Part shown: positions 1 to 12,494 of the stretch, in pieces | Position numbering within the stretch: position 1 is the stretch's first letter | Layout: the number at the start of each line of letters is the position of its first letter | Assembly (NCBI GenBank): GCA_027563935.2 | Contig: CM050451.1 | Location: forward strand, 103,691,565 to 103,755,564 | DNA: 64,000 nt | Reading direction: 5' to 3' | Source of the DNA: Costus lasius | Lineage: Eukaryota; Streptophyta; Magnoliopsida; Zingiberales; Costaceae | Position numbers and translations under genes: made by a program | The notes under the pieces: generated by a model | Databases searched by the model: none | What the model saw: the letters and a program-made list of their open reading frames with translations, nothing else | Told to the model about the DNA's origin: nothing

Positions 1-1077
1 CTCTAGATCTAACCGTTGATCTCTTAATGCTCCTGATCTGACTGATCTAGCATTCATTCTCTCAATCGAAGCTTACCGATCTGAAGCTCTAATCAATCAA
101 ACATGATCAGACCAGATCTCACTTACAATCAGAGATTAAATCCCTTTAAACTGAACCCGAATAATTCAGTCCACACGATCTGACTTAAGTAAGCCATATC
201 ATCAAATTGTGCGACCCTAAGGGTTTCCTTTAAATGTCGGCAACGATAACTTACGTTATCACGATCAGTGAGGGGTATCTAGCAACACATCACTGTCTCC
301 CGATATAAAGGAAAGAGTCTTCCAAGACTACACCCAAAAACAGCACAAGCGTGAATCAACTCACAAGGCATGCATATTTCCCTTGCCACTGGATGTTCTT
401 ATTGGACAAGCGTGTCAAGCTTGTAACTCCAATATGATGAGCATGATTAGATCAGATGAACACAGTCACCTGGGTATGGCCATACACTCTCTCAATCATC
501 TCATCCAGGGGGCCCCTTTAGAACATCACACTCCTTAAACAAGGAGACGGCAATCCTATGTCTATCACTAGTGTCCTAACCTGACTCAAGCTCACCATCC
601 AAGATAGTCTATAATCATTATGTTTCAAATGATATTGAACTACCTCAAAACAATGACAATCATCATTTAGAAAACACAAGTGATCTCAAGTCAAAGGAAA
701 TGTGTCACTTGTTGCAATCAAGGATTATTCACATTGTGACAAGCAATTGAATATCCTAGTAGGGTCTGTCCAGTACATCCAATGTACCCATGAGTCTACA
801 TCTTATTCCATGCTCGAAGCATCCTATAAGATTAGAACACATATTAGTCTCAATCATATCAAGGCTGTCTCATGTTCACCAAGATATATCGACTAAGGAC
901 TTAACTGCATGTCAGCCTAGCTGAACAGCTTTGAGACATTATTCAGAAGAACATATATTGCAGCAGACAATGTAGCAACCTGAATAATAACCATGCCTTT
1001 ATAAACATAAGAGTTTATTACATGATACAGATACATTCCCAAGGCCTCAAACATTAGCCTAAGGGCATACCCCAACA
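1..1077 (-). mobile_element. Ty1/copia LTR (Angela/Tork-like), cut by window start
   Basis: Read on the minus strand this begins TGTTGGGGTATGCCC at 1077, the usual TG start of a plant copia LTR. The order of blocks resembles the copia LTR split around 42-45.8 kb: an AATAAA-type stretch near the start, a 'tctcaatcat' block and a 'ggtatctagcaacaca' block. The other end lies outside the window, so size and target duplication cannot be judged. It abuts a gypsy LTR piece at 1078. I infer the family from the ends and block order. No coding sequence is seen. Confidence 0.7.
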
Positions 1078-1637
1078 CTTTGGAACAGGGCAAGGGAAGG
1101 AACGGCGGTCGCTCACGCTGCCTGCAGAATCCTCTGCTGCACCCATCTTTGGTCGCCGGAGGAGGAATCCGTGCTTGCGCCGAGGGGAGGTGGTGGAAGC
1201 ACGGTCCACGTGTTCTAAGCCCACCTCCCTTCCTTTCTTCTTAGTCGTAGCTCTCTCTCTCGGAAGATGGTCAGGCCGATGATGAAGTTATTACGGCTAT
1301 CGGGAAGCCGCCCCCTCCTTCCTTCCTTCCTCGCCCGTCCAGCGTCTACAAGGAGGAAGGATGCCTCCATTGTTGGGAAGACAGCCACTGCCAGCCTGCC
1401 TTTCTTCCACGTCCGAGATCCCCCCGTCCCCGCCGGAGTTGCCGTCGCGGTCAGCGCCAGAGATGGCACCAAGGATGGCTGCTGCCGCTCCCCTGTTTGG
1501 CGTTCTCAGCGAAGCGGACTCGCGTGTCCTCTTCATTCGACAAAGCCTGCGTGGAGCGGGCTACAGCAGTGGATTGGGCCGCTGCCCAATCTATTCTTCT
1601 TTGGCCCAGTCCAACGGAAAGCAGGCATCACACTGTG
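1078..1637 (+). mobile_element. 3' part of a Ty3/gypsy (Tekay/Del-like) LTR, copy A
   Basis: About 430 bp from 1079 closely matches 12076-12490 (shared words include 'ggaacggcggtcgctcacgc' and 'cccatctttggtcgccgga'). Its last part also shares 'aagcctgcg-ggagcgggct' with 2556-2576, so copies A and B belong to one family. It is directly followed by the TGTCACGCCC start of copy B. Short open frames here are GC-rich chance frames, not genes. Family assignment rests on the TGTCACG start of the sister copies and is moderate. Confidence 0.55.
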
Positions 1638-2578
1638 TGTCACGCCCAGCTTGTTTTAGCCCGTGCATGTCACCAGCACACATCCGCATGTGTGCCAAAT
1701 CCAAACACCGAAATCACTGAATTCCATTTCGTTCGCGAAATTCGCCCACGCATTCAAATTCATTGACCGGGTCAACGCCTCGAATCGAATGCCGACCGAA
1801 GCTCTCACCTTCGTCTTCGCGCGACTCGAACGACGCCACCTGCATTATTCGTTTGCCGGGGATTTGTCGCCAACAGAGGTGGACGGGGGAGGCGTGCAGC
1901 AGGCTCAGACCGCGTCCGAGCCTCAGCCCTCGTCGGCACACCGCTGGAAGCTTCCGTCGGAGAGAAGGTGAAGGAAACACGGAACTCATTTGCGCCGCCG
2001 GAAAAACCAAGAGAGAGCTCTCGCCAGAGCCGGAGAAGGCAACACAGAGGGACAAGGGAAATTTCCATTCGATTGATCAGGTCGAACCTACATAAACCCT
2101 TACAGTTCCACTCAGATCTGCCCACCGGATCTACTCTCGTTCCCATCGACAGTGACCCCTTGCCGTCAACTCACAGTCGCTCAGAAGCCTCGCATGGGGG
2201 AGGCGGAGGAACGCCACTAGCATTTCGCCCGCCTCCCCCTTTTCTTCCTTCTGGACGAAGCTGGAAGGGAGAGTGCACTCGTCGGCTCTTGAAACAGGGG
2301 AGGGATCCTTCTCCTTCCTGTTTTTCCCTCCTCCTTCTCCTTTCCATCTTTAGCCACCCGTGAATCACGCCTCCGCTTGCTTCCTCGTCTGCTAGTCAGA
2401 CCTGCCAGCCGAGCATGTCGATCCTGCCAGAGATCCAGCCGGAGTCACCGCTGAGAACACCGCCGCAGATCCTGCCACTGACCTCGCCGTTGTCAGCGTT
2501 GGGATGATGCCGGGATGGACGCTGGTGGAGCCACGTCTCGTCCGCCCTCGCCTTGTGAAGCCTGCGTGTAGCGGGCTT
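1638..2578 (+). mobile_element. Ty3/gypsy (Tekay/Del-like) LTR, copy B, interrupted at 2578
   Basis: It starts TGTCACGCCC, a start common in Tekay/Del chromovirus LTRs, and matches the copy at 11504 in several blocks, such as 'gattgatcaggtcgaacctac' at 2071 and 11932. It is broken at 2578 by the minus-strand Athila/Tat-type LTR. The five bases before that junction are GGCTT. A matching copy on the far side was not found, because the far side is rearranged. Confidence 0.6.
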
Positions 2579-4428
2579 TGTTGTAGTCTGCAAGTGCACG
2601 GATACTCAAAGTAATAAAGAAAGATATCGAATCACAAAGACCGTATTGTTAAGTACCAAATAATTATATTCTCACTATCTAAGCAACCGATTATAATGCA
2701 AGTAAACGATAGAAAGAACACGAAATTAGAGAGAAACTAGGACTAGGGTTTCATCCACCTTAATTTCAATGACCAAATATGAATAAAAGGTTGTCAAACT
2801 AATTTTATCATGATAAAGATATAATTTACTTCATAAAAGGATTATCTCACTTTCGTGCAGACAATCATGGAGGGACCAATCCTCGCTTTCACGCAAGATC
2901 TATCCCAAGCTGAAAATAAGTAAATCATCAATCAAAGAACTCAAGGATCACTTTCGTGCATTCGAATCCTAAGTTGATTATCTCAAGTGGAATCTCAATG
3001 ATCACTTTCGTGCATCTGATTCCCAACACAGGTTCTATTTATGGTTCTCCAACGCTCTGATCCTCACTTTCGCACAAGATCTTCACGTTTAACAAAATAA
3101 CTCAATCCTAGATTCAAATTATCAAACATGACAATTATTCTTCTAAAATCGATAAATAAGAACTAACCTAATATCTTACGGCGAGTTCCTAATATTCAAT
3201 TTTAGGGTTCCAAGTTCTCAAGCAAATCACCTTTCAGTCCATATTGAGAAAACTCTAAAATCATACATGATAATATGAAAGCTTCGGAGAATTATAGGCA
3301 ATCATCACATAAGTAGAATTATCATACTAAAATTATCTAGTCATAAAAAAATCAAGGGGATTACACCCCATGTCCCACATGATGTTTAAGCTAGCATGGA
3401 AGAAGAAATACAATAAACCATAGTTTAGATTGATCAGAAATCAAAAAGAAGGGAAAAACAATTTTACAGCACGATTGTAATAGAAATTACAGCCGTAAAT
3501 TGCTCCAACAACCCGCGATGAACAGTGCCGGCGCCCATTCCTTTGTTGATTTCTCCTCCGACCGAGATTCTTTCTCTCTGAAACTTCTGGGGTATCGTCT
3601 CCTCCTCCAAGCGAAGCTTCCCCTCAAATTTCACGACCGGAGATGCGCTGTACGCTTCCCGGTGGCAAAACATAGGACGGGGGTGAAAAACTCAATTTCT
3701 CCCTCGACAGTGGATGAAAATTAGGGCTTTCACCCTCGGCATGTTCTCCTCCTCGGAGGCACTCCTTTTCCTTCTTACGGCTTTGAATTTAATGGTCTGG
3801 ATCGTCCGCAATCGATCGCGCAAAAATCAGACTTCAATTTGACCATGAAAATCACGTGCAAGGAATAGAATTACGGCCGTGATTTCTATTACGGCACTTC
3901 CGTATTTTCTTTAAGTTCTTCTATACAGGATTCGACCAGAATTACGGCACTGTGGAAATGATTATGGCAGTGCCGTAATTTCTGGAAATCTCTCGGGTCG
4001 GAAGTCGTTTCAAAATACGGCACCATGATTTTAGTTACGACAGTGCCATAATTTCGGTGAAACTTTCTGTACAAAATCATCCCAAAATACGGCAGTGCTC
4101 CGATATTACGGTAGTACTCAAAATTATGGTACCGTAATATGAATTACGGCACTGTCGTAATTTGGTATGTGGCTCCGATTTGCGTGAAATTTGTCATGTA
4201 ACCTCTTCTTGATTATGTGAATTCTTCTATGTATCTGATTTTGCTTGAAAACGCCTTAAAATCGTGTCTTTTTACCTGATAGGCTGATAATCATCAAAAA
4301 TTAAAATAGAAGTAGCTTTTGCAATATTTGAAAAAAAGGGCATGAAAATAAGCAAAGTAGTATAAATATAACACAAAAGAGTAATGAAATGACACAAAAT
4401 ATACTATAATTTTTGGTGTCATCAAACA
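2579..4428 (-). mobile_element. Athila/Tat-type gypsy LTR (low-coordinate copy)
   Basis: On the minus strand it runs from TGTTTGATGACACC at 4428 to ACTACAACA at 2579 (about 1850 bp). It is closely similar over its whole length to 6849-8691. The two copies differ by scattered substitutions and small indels, for example a 16-bp stretch near 7605 absent here. It carries a cluster of dyad motifs (TTACGGC..GCCGTAA type) at 3860-4170, about 260 bp from the LTR start. TG/CA ends are seen. Whether the start is TGTTTGATG or TGATGACACC four bases inside is uncertain. Confidence 0.8.
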
Positions 4429-5345
4429 CATAAGGCTCAAACTTTGCTTATCCTTAAGCAAATAAGTTCTTGTTCTTTCTGGGCGTATGAAAATTAAAGG
4501 ATCAAAATCTATCACGAATTTAGGGTATTAACAGAAAGAGGGCTAATTTGATTACTAGATCAAAAACTGCACAGAAGTTAATCAGACATCAAAAGTTGCC
4601 AAGCTTTCTAGAATGATCAGAATATATTTTCATGAAAACAACAAATCCAAGAGATAGAATGAAACATGTAGTTCCAATTTCAAGTGAAAGATCAGGGTTT
4701 CAATTCATTTAAGCATCTTAAAAAGCTGCAACAAAAACGCTAATCAGATTAGTAAAAAAAACTGCTGCATAAATTAATCAGTTACCGAAAGATGCTATGT
4801 GTTATAGGATGATCTATGGACTTTAAAATTCAATAAAAATATCCAAATGATAGTAAAAGATGAGTAGTTCATGTTTGTGCCAAAGATCAAAAATTTTGCT
4901 GCTCTAGTTTCTTAAAATCACTGCGAGAAAACACCTACTTAGATAAGCAGAATGCAGATTTCAAATTACGGGCATGAAATTCCTTACGGCAGTGCCGCAA
5001 AATGCTCAAAAGTCTCGGGTCAAAAATATGATGGAATTACGGCACCGTAAAAATGGTTACGGCACTGCCGTAAAAGTCACCAAACCTTCTGGTCAAAACG
5101 AACCTAAAATACGGTACCGTGAAAATGATTATGGTACCGCCGTAAAAGCCATAAAACTTTCGGATAAGAAAACACTCAAAATTACACCACGTGAAGTCGA
5201 AAATGGCTAGAAATTATGGTACCGTAAAATTGATTACGGTAGTGCCGTATTTTGCACAAAGTTCGATTTTCCCTACAAAAAGAAAAGAAAAATTAATTCT
5301 AAAAATAAACTAAAATAAAAGAAACTAAACTTAAGTAAGAGTGCT
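4429..5345 (-). mobile_element. Internal 3' non-coding region with dyad-motif cluster
   Basis: This lies between the gag-region frame and the LTR. Positions 4462-4775 match 10344-10655, so about 1.6 kb present in the second internal remnant (8731-10343) is missing here. At 4965-5255 there is a dense run of short palindromes, for example TTACGGCACTGCCGTAA at 5057-5073. The block 'gcgcttcttgggaggcaacc' (minus strand, 5345-5370) also occurs downstream of the coding frame in the two other Athila/Tat-type elements here. No pol sequence was found. Confidence 0.65.
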
Positions 5346-5568
5346 TTGGTTGCCTCCCAAGAAGCGCTAATTTTAGGTCCATAGCTTGACTAAAATTCAA
5401 ATATCATGGCGAAGCAGGTGGATCAGTACCATAGTAAATAGCATGTAATTTTCTGCATTTTCTTTGTCCAAAAAGTTTAGCCACTAATCCAAACATCCAA
5501 AATTTCATGTAAATCAAGATCAACATGGCTTTCTCAAATATGCAGAAATCAAAATTAAAATTTTCAAT

Positions 5569-6624
5569 TCAACTCAAAGTATATTCAATGATCTTCCTAT
5601 ATTTATCAGTAAGCAAAATCATTAGTTCTTTCTTCAAAATTATATCTCCAATTGCAATAAGACTTTGATTAAAAGATTCAAGCATTGGATCATCAAAATA
5701 ATCTTTATGTCTCACATTAGATTCTTCAACAAAGCAAAATTTTTCAAATAAATCAGAAGACATGAGTAAAACATTAGGGTGAGATTCATCAATATTCATC
5801 ATTTTTAAATCCTTTTCAAGTTCCTCATGCACTTCATCAATTTCAAAATTACTAACAAAATCAGAGTAAGATTTTCCTAAATCAGTCCCCTCATATCCTT
5901 CGTCAGATTTAACCACAAATAATGTATCATCAAAAGAATCAATTTCATAATTATCACTAGAATCAAGATGAGATTTTACAAAATAAATTTCTTTAAACTT
6001 TTCCACAAATAAATTATCAAATGAATCAATTTTACAATCATCAAAATCAGAATGAGATTCATTAATGTTTACATAAGACTCAATCTCAAAACAATCATAA
6101 TCAGAGGGGGAATTTTCTAAATCAATTTCTTCAATTTCCAAATCAGACTCAAATGAATAAGCTTGTTGTGCTATCTGGGTTTCCAAAATTTTCTTATGAG
6201 CTGTTAAAGATTCTACTTGAGATGCAAGTTGACTAACCATTCCCTTAAGATCCTCAATTTCTTTGTCTTGATTTTGCATGAATTGATTTTGATTTTTCAT
6301 GAAATTTTCAAGCATGGATTTTAACCTAGATTTTTTAGTATCCTCAAAGTATGGTTCAGAAACATGATTTGAAGGAGTTAAAATTTGGCAATCAAAAGTA
6401 TAATGATCAAAACATACACAAAAATCACATCTAATAGAAGAATAAGATGTCCTAACAGGGTGCATATAAGAGTGTAATTTCAATTTATCTGCAAGAATGC
6501 ACAATGAATCGTCTTTATACTTACCTTGTGGCATGTATACCTCACCTCTTTCAGTTGCCCAGGAGTTGTGATTAAAAGACATATCTTCAAATCTATCAAG
6601 AACAGAAAGATTACCCAACACCAA
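5569..6624 (-). CDS. Gag C-terminal part fused to acidic tail (retrotransposon, 351 aa)
   Basis: This is an intact 351-residue frame. Residues about 15-75 match the C-terminal gag of the neighbouring gypsy elements: the 'NHNSWATERG' block, then a CX2CX4HX4C zinc knuckle (CDFCVCFDHYTFDC). About residues 100-150 form a likely coiled coil ending 'ILETQIAQQA', also seen in the sister elements. The remaining 200 residues are very rich in Asp, Glu and Ser, with repeated 'EIDSFD'-like words. The aspartic protease seen at the equivalent place in the sisters (DLGAS) is absent. The gag N-terminal core (LRDRARAWL, REGESLYEAWDRF) is missing upstream, so the ATG may not be the original start. The fusion looks like a product of internal deletion, yet the frame is unbroken. 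Confidence 0.65.
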   Translation of the reverse strand: MVLGNLSVLDRFEDMSFNHNSWATERGEVYMPQGKYKDDSLCILADKLKLHSYMHPVRTSYSSIRCDFCVCFDHYTFDCQILTPSNHVSEPYFEDTKKSRLKSMLENFMKNQNQFMQNQDKEIEDLKGMVSQLASQVESLTAHKKILETQIAQQAYSFESDLEIEEIDLENSPSDYDCFEIESYVNINESHSDFDDCKIDSFDNLFVEKFKEIYFVKSHLDSSDNYEIDSFDDTLFVVKSDEGYEGTDLGKSYSDFVSNFEIDEVHEELEKDLKMMNIDESHPNVLLMSSDLFEKFCFVEESNVRHKDYFDDPMLESFNQSLIAIGDIILKKELMILLTDKYRKIIEYTLS

Positions 6625-6824
6625 TCAATCAATTTTTTTTTTCAGAATATAAAAAAATAGAAAATATAAAACACAAGCAAATTCAAAATTTTCAAAAATC
6701 ACAATTCTGTCACAACTTGTGAAAATCCTAAACCTGCAAAAACAGAAAATGAAGTTAAAACTAAAAACAAATAAAACTTAGTCTAACAATACTAATAATT
6801 ATTTTGACATTAACAAAACTAAGG

Positions 6825-6842
6825 TCCCCGGCAACGGCGCCA
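6825..6842 (-). other. Primer binding site, tRNA-Asp type
   Basis: The minus-strand sequence TGGCGCCGTTGCCGGGGA equals the complement of the 3' end of plant tRNA-Asp(GTC) including CCA, 18 of 18 bases. It lies just inside the LTR end at 6849, as expected for minus-strand DNA priming, and fixes the orientation of this element. Confidence 0.85.
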
Positions 6843-6848
6843 AAAACT

Positions 6849-8691
6849 TGTTGTAGTCCGCAAGTGCATGGATACTCGAAGTAATAAAGAAAGATATCGA
6901 ACCACAGAGACCTTATTGTTATGTACCAAATAATTGTATTCTCACTAGCTAAGCAATCGATTATAATGCAAGTAAACGATAGAAAGAACACGAAATCAGA
7001 GAGAAACTGGGACTAGGGTTTCATCCACCTTAATTTCAATGACCAGATATGAATAAAAGGTTATCAGACTAATTTTATCATGATAAAGATATAATTTACT
7101 TCATAAAAGGTTTATCTCACTTTCGTGTAGACAATCATGCAGGGACCGATTCTCGCTTTCACGCCAGATCTATCCCAAGCTGAAAATAAGTAAATCATCA
7201 ATCAAAGAACTTAAGGATCACTTTCGTGCATCCGAATCCTAAGTTGATTATCTCAAGTGGAATCTCAAGGATCACTTTTATGCATCCGAGTCTCAACACA
7301 GGTTCTATTTATAGTTCTCCAACGCTCTGATCCTCACTTTCGCACAAGATCTTCACGTTTAACAAAATAACTCAATCCTAGATTCAAATTATCAAACATG
7401 GAAATTATTTTTCTAAAATCGATAAATAAGAACTAACCTAATTTTTTACAGTGAGTTCCTAATATTCAATTTCAGAGTTCCAAGTTCTCAAGCAAATCAC
7501 CTTTCAGTCCATATTGCGAAAACTCTAAAATCATTCGTGATAATATGAAAGCTTCGGAGAATTATAGGGAATCATCACATAAGTAGAATTATCATACTAA
7601 AATTATTCTGACGAAATAATAATTATCTAGTCATAAAAAATCAAGGGGATTACACCCCATGTCCCATATGATGTTTAAGCTAGCATGGAAGAAGAAATAC
7701 AATAAACCATAGTTTAGATTGATCAGAAATCGAAAAGAAGGGGAAAACAACTTTACAGCACAACTGTAATAGAAATTACAGCCGTAATTTGCTCCAAGAA
7801 CCCGCGATAAATAGTGCCGGCGCCCACTCTTTCATTGATTTCTCCTCTGACCGAGATCCTTTGTCTCTGAAACTTTTGGGGTATCGTCTCCTCCTCCAAG
7901 CAAAGCTTCCCCTCAAATTTCACGGCCGGAGATGTGTTGTACGCTTGCCGACGGCGAAACTTAGGGCGGCGGTGAAAAACTTAATTTCTTCCTCGACAGT
8001 GGATGAAAATTAGGGCTTTCGGCCTCGGCGTGTTCTCCTCCTTGGAGGATCTCATTTTCCTTCTTACGACTTTGAATTTAAAGGCATGGATCGTCCGCAA
8101 TCGATCGCGCAAAAATCAGACTTCAATTTGATTATGAAAATCGCGTGCCAGGAATAGAATTACGGCCATGGTTCCTGTTACGGCATTGCCGTATTTTCTT
8201 TAAGTTCTTCTGTACAGGATTCGACCAGAATTACGGTACTATGGAAATGATTACGGTAGTGCCGTAATTTCAGGAAATCTCTCGAGTCGGAAGTCATTTT
8301 AAAATACGGCACCATGATTTTAGTTACGGCAGTGCCATAATTTTGGTGAAACATTCTGTACAAAATCATCCCATATTACGGTAGTACTCGAAATTACGGT
8401 ACTGTAATATGAATTACGGCACTGCCATAATTTGGTATGTGGCTCTGATTTGCGTAAAATTTGTTATGTAACCTCTTCTTGATGATGGAAATTCTTCTAT
8501 GCATCTAATTTTGCTTGAAAATGCTTTAAAATCATGTCTTTTTATCTGAAAATCATCAAAAACCAAAATAGAAGTAAATTCCGCAATATTTGATAAAAAG
8601 GGCATGAAAATAAGCAAAGTAGTATAAATATGACACAAAAAGAGTAGTAAAATGACACAAAATATACTATAATTTTTGGTGTCATCAAACA
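6849..8691 (-). mobile_element. Athila/Tat-type gypsy LTR (middle copy)
   Basis: It runs from TGTTTGATGAC (8691) to ACTACAACA (6849) on the minus strand and is closely similar to 2579-4428. It is 5' LTR to the gag region at 5569-6624. At its outer end, however, it is followed not by unrelated DNA but by sequence homologous to the internal 3' region at 4429-4475. It therefore also serves as the 3' LTR of a second, decayed internal region at 8692-10655. Dyad motifs cluster at 8155-8430. Confidence 0.8.
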
Positions 8692-10655
8692 CATAAGGCT
8701 CAAACTTTGCTTGTCCTCAAGTAAATAAAAAGAATAAAGAACAATGCTATGAAAAATATGACCTTTTATAAAAAAAATAAATTTCTAAAATATAATCACT
8801 CATGAAATATTCCACTAATGCTACATAAAGCTTCAGATAAATGCACTGTCATCCGAATTTAATCTTTAAGATTCACAACTTTGATCAAATAAAACTTCGC
8901 AACTCGCATAATAAATAGAATCTCATTCTCATGATTTCACATTTGTTTTAGTTTAAATCTATCATACCTTTGTTTACAGGAATAGGATATCCAAAATATT
9001 TTTCTACTCAAAATCTTTTTTTTTTCTAAATTTTCTTTTATTGTATTTTGATGGTATGTACCCACATAGACACACACTTTTTATTTGGACTTCAACCCTT
9101 GTCTTCGGTACCACTGTCAATTTTACACAGTGCTAAGTAGGGGAGTCTTTCTCTCTTTTTGTGGATCTTGAATTCTTTCTTCCCAACAAATAATAAAATT
9201 GACTAAACATCAACTAGGTTAATCAATTGACATCAATTCAAAAATTACACTATATGCTCGTTTTATTAAAGAAAGATGCTTTCACTCTTAGATTGTATTC
9301 ATCAAACAACATACCTACCCAAAAACCTTATGCATCAATCAATGAAGGATTTCAACAAATAGATATATATTGAAGAAATAAATTCGGCATAAGAGGTATA
9401 TCTCCATTCATAGACAGTGACATGCATAATCATAGAAAAATCTACACACCTCTCATCACATAGATTCAAGTCATAAAAATTTTTAAACATCAAAAATATC
9501 AAATCAATGCAAAAGGTGTGGAGCATGAAACTCATAGTCAAAAGTGTAAAATGACATATTTAATCAATGACATCGAATAGAAATCTTAGTAAGTGATACA
9601 TCCAAAACAAATCAAAGATGCAACCATATGAAATAGTCATGAATACAAGAGAGTGTAAACGATACTCACAAGACTATATAGCAGCCTTAATCATCGTCAG
9701 GCCAGATGTAGCTGGGTCCAAAGATGTACCTTCTGAAAATTTTACCTGCACAATTTAAGATACATAAGTCTCAGATCAAAAATAGTATCTTACTTTAGCT
9801 AAAAAAAAAAATAGAAATCAGAGATATCGTCAGTGGCCCAAAGAAGGTGCCGATGGAAAGAGCTAATGCAGGCAAGAAACAGAGGTGGAGTAGATGCTAG
9901 CTGAAAAGCTGCTAGCGATGAAGATGATGGTGCCGACAGCAGTGTGATGATGAGTAGTCTCCAGTGGCCTGCTAGAGCCTATAGTCGTGGTGGCAAAGTT
10001 ATCGGCTGGTGGGCTGCGAGAGATAATGCTGCATAAATAAAAAAATCAGAGTCACTAATGAAGATTCTACTACAAAAATAAAATCAATGAAAACAGAGGC
10101 AGTAGAAGAAGTAAGAGGCTGCTGGTGGTAGAATCCAGTGTCGACAACGAGAAACAGTGGTGTCAGAGGCAGCTGGAGTGGTGGTGGTTGGGCTGGCTAG
10201 AGGTGCTGCAAATCTGGAGAAGAAGCTGTTGGTGTCCAAGGATAGCAGAGCAGCCTACTGATTCAGTTACAAAAGTAGCTATACCCAAGAATAAGATTTA
10301 ATGATCCATAAAGAAAATAGACAAAGCCACAAAGTAGAATAAAACTTGTTCTTTCTGGGCGTATGAAAATTAAAGGATCAAAATATGTCACTAATTTAGG
10401 GTATTAACAGAAAGAGGGCTAATCAGATTACTAGATCAAAAACTGCACAGAAGTTAATCAGACATCAAAAGTTGCCATACTTTCTAGAATGATCAGAAAA
10501 TATTTTCATGAAAATAACAAATCCAAGAGATAGAATGAAACATGTACTTCCAATTTCAAGTGAAAGATCAGGGTTTCAACTCATTAAAGCATCTTAAATA
10601 CCTGCACCAAAAACGCTAATCAGATCAGTCAAAAAAAACTGCTGCAGAAATTAAT
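8692..10655 (-). mobile_element. Decayed 3' internal region of a second Athila/Tat-type element
   Basis: Both edges match the internal region next to the other LTR: 8692-8730 matches 4429-4465 and 10344-10655 matches 4462-4775. The 1.6 kb between them is AT-rich, has no long frame, and resembles the non-coding 3' part of such elements. No reverse transcriptase or integrase motif was recognised. It breaks off near 10655 against a plus-strand LTR fragment. Confidence 0.55.
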
Positions 10656-10664
10656 GGCTAAACC

Positions 10665-10891
10665 CCAAAACCCCAATTTTCTCTCAAGATCTTCACAACC
10701 AGCTTGTTCCTGATTCTGCCTTAGACTTGTTTAGTTGACTTTCTTGCATTAGGATTTTAGTGACACTCTTATATTTATTTGATCACCCAGTTATTAATTA
10801 ACTGATTAGTTAGTACTTGACCCCTAGTCCCTGTGAGATCGATACTTTTTTATTATGCGATAGACTGTGCACTTGCGGTATGCACCTATCA
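10665..10891 (+). mobile_element. 3' end of a gypsy LTR, truncated
   Basis: It matches the last 200 bp of the solo LTR that ends at 33288: 'tgactgattagttaatacttgacccctag', a 'gatcgatact' block and 'gtgcacttg-ggta'. It ends CACCTATCA at 10891. The 5' part of this LTR is missing, and the orientation is opposite to the preceding minus-strand element, which indicates a rearranged junction. Confidence 0.6.
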
Positions 10892-11503
10892 CTTAGCCAC
10901 AAACAGTTCTCGGTGAATTGTGAATGTTGATCAAAGTCGTATTGGGAAGATAGAGATCCTCATTGAGTCCTTGGTTGGGCTGGTCGGTTTGATGGATCGT
11001 CCCTGCCAGTTGCGCCTAATCTAGCGGTTACAATCGTTATGCCCCCTGCGTGGGAGTGTTTGGACTCGAGCCAAGCGTTCGCTTACGTGTACAAATATAA
11101 AAAAATTATTATCATAATTCAAAGCGTGACAATAATCACATATATATCTTATAATTAAATAATATATATTTTTTAAAATAAATTAAGTAATTAATTTTAA
11201 AATTATGAATATATTATATTAATTAAAATATAATAATATGTTAAAATAAATTTTATAAAATAAATATTAACTAATATATTGTGGTGGTTCACTAAAATGA
11301 TGTTTTATGGAAAAAAATTCATAAAATATTATTGATTTTTAATTTTTAAGTAAAAGTATTTTGTACTTAATTTTATTTTAGAAAATTAAATAATAAGGTT
11401 AAGAAAAGACTTCGCAACAAGACATTTACTAACCTAATTTTATAATTTAAATAAAAAATAAATATTATTATTATTATTAAATATGGCTCCTCAGCAAGCC
11501 GAC
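10892..11503. other. Intergenic stretch, no gene recognised
   Basis: The first 200 bp are of mixed composition and not recognised. From about 11095 the sequence is very AT-rich with TATTA repeats near 11465-11490. No coding or RNA gene was seen. Confidence 0.5.
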
Positions 11504-12494
11504 TGTCATGCCCATTTTACCCAGCCTGTCCACGTAGGATAAGTGCGTGGAACTGGGTGCCCTGAAATCCGAAATCCAGCCGAATTCGTGAAATTGAATT
11601 CTAGATTTCTTTTGTCGCGCGTCAAAGCTTCGTTGACTCGGGGTCAACATTTACGCATCTCCTTTCGAACGCCAGTCGAGGCGTTCGTCCTTCGTCTCGT
11701 TTCCATGGCATCGAACACCGCTCGCGTTGGCCTGCCGCCGTCGCCGGAAGAGGTGAATGCGAATGGGGCACGCGGCAGGCTCAGACCGCTTCCGAGCCTC
11801 AGCCTTCACCGCACGGAAGCTGCAGCTGTCGGAATCGCCGGCGGAGACGATGAAGAAGACACGGAATCCGAAAGCAGGGGAGATGACCGAAAAACAAAGG
11901 GGATCGCCGGATTAGGGAAATTTACGTTCGATTGATCAGGTCGAACCTACATAAACCCTACAAGCTTCGCTCAAGCTCCCTCACGTTGACGGTGAGGTGC
12001 CGTCGACTACAGATCCCTCTTTCCTCACCAGAGGAACCTCGTCGGCGCCCACCTAGCGCCGGCATCAGAGCTGCTGCTTTGGAACAAGGGAAGAGAAGGA
12101 ACGGCGGTCGCTCACGCCGCCTGGAGAATCCTCTGCCACACCCATCTTTGGTCGCCGGAGGAGGAATCCGCGCTTGCACCGAGGGGAGGCGGTGGAAGCA
12201 CGCTCCACATGTTCCAAGCCCACCTCCCTTCCTCTCTTCTTAGCCGGAGCTCTCTCTCTCTCGGAAGATGGTCAAGCCGGTGAAGAAGTTACTGCGGCTA
12301 TCGGGAAGCCGCCCCCTCCTTCCTTCCTTCGCCCATCCAGCGTCTATAAGGACGAAGGATGCCTCCATTGTTGGGAAGACAGCCGCTGCCAGCCTTCCTT
12401 CCTCGTCCGAGATCCCCCTGCCCCCACCAGAGTTGCCGTCGCGGTCAGCGCCGGAGATGGCGCCGTGAAGGCTGCTGCCGCTCCCCTATTTGGG
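11504..12494 (+). mobile_element. Ty3/gypsy (Tekay/Del-like) LTR, copy C, cut by foldback element
   Basis: It starts TGTCATGCCC and continues through blocks shared with copies A and B: 11932-11960 matches 2071-2098, and 12076-12490 matches 1079-1495. It ends at 12494 where the foldback element begins. In copy A the corresponding sequence continues further. The short GC-rich frames inside are not genes. Confidence 0.6.

Noticed and set aside
1215..2363. Several overlapping 80-130-codon frames on both strands
   Set aside because: They lie in GC-rich LTR sequence, overlap in many frames and have no recognised domain; the matching LTR copy at 11504 does not keep them.
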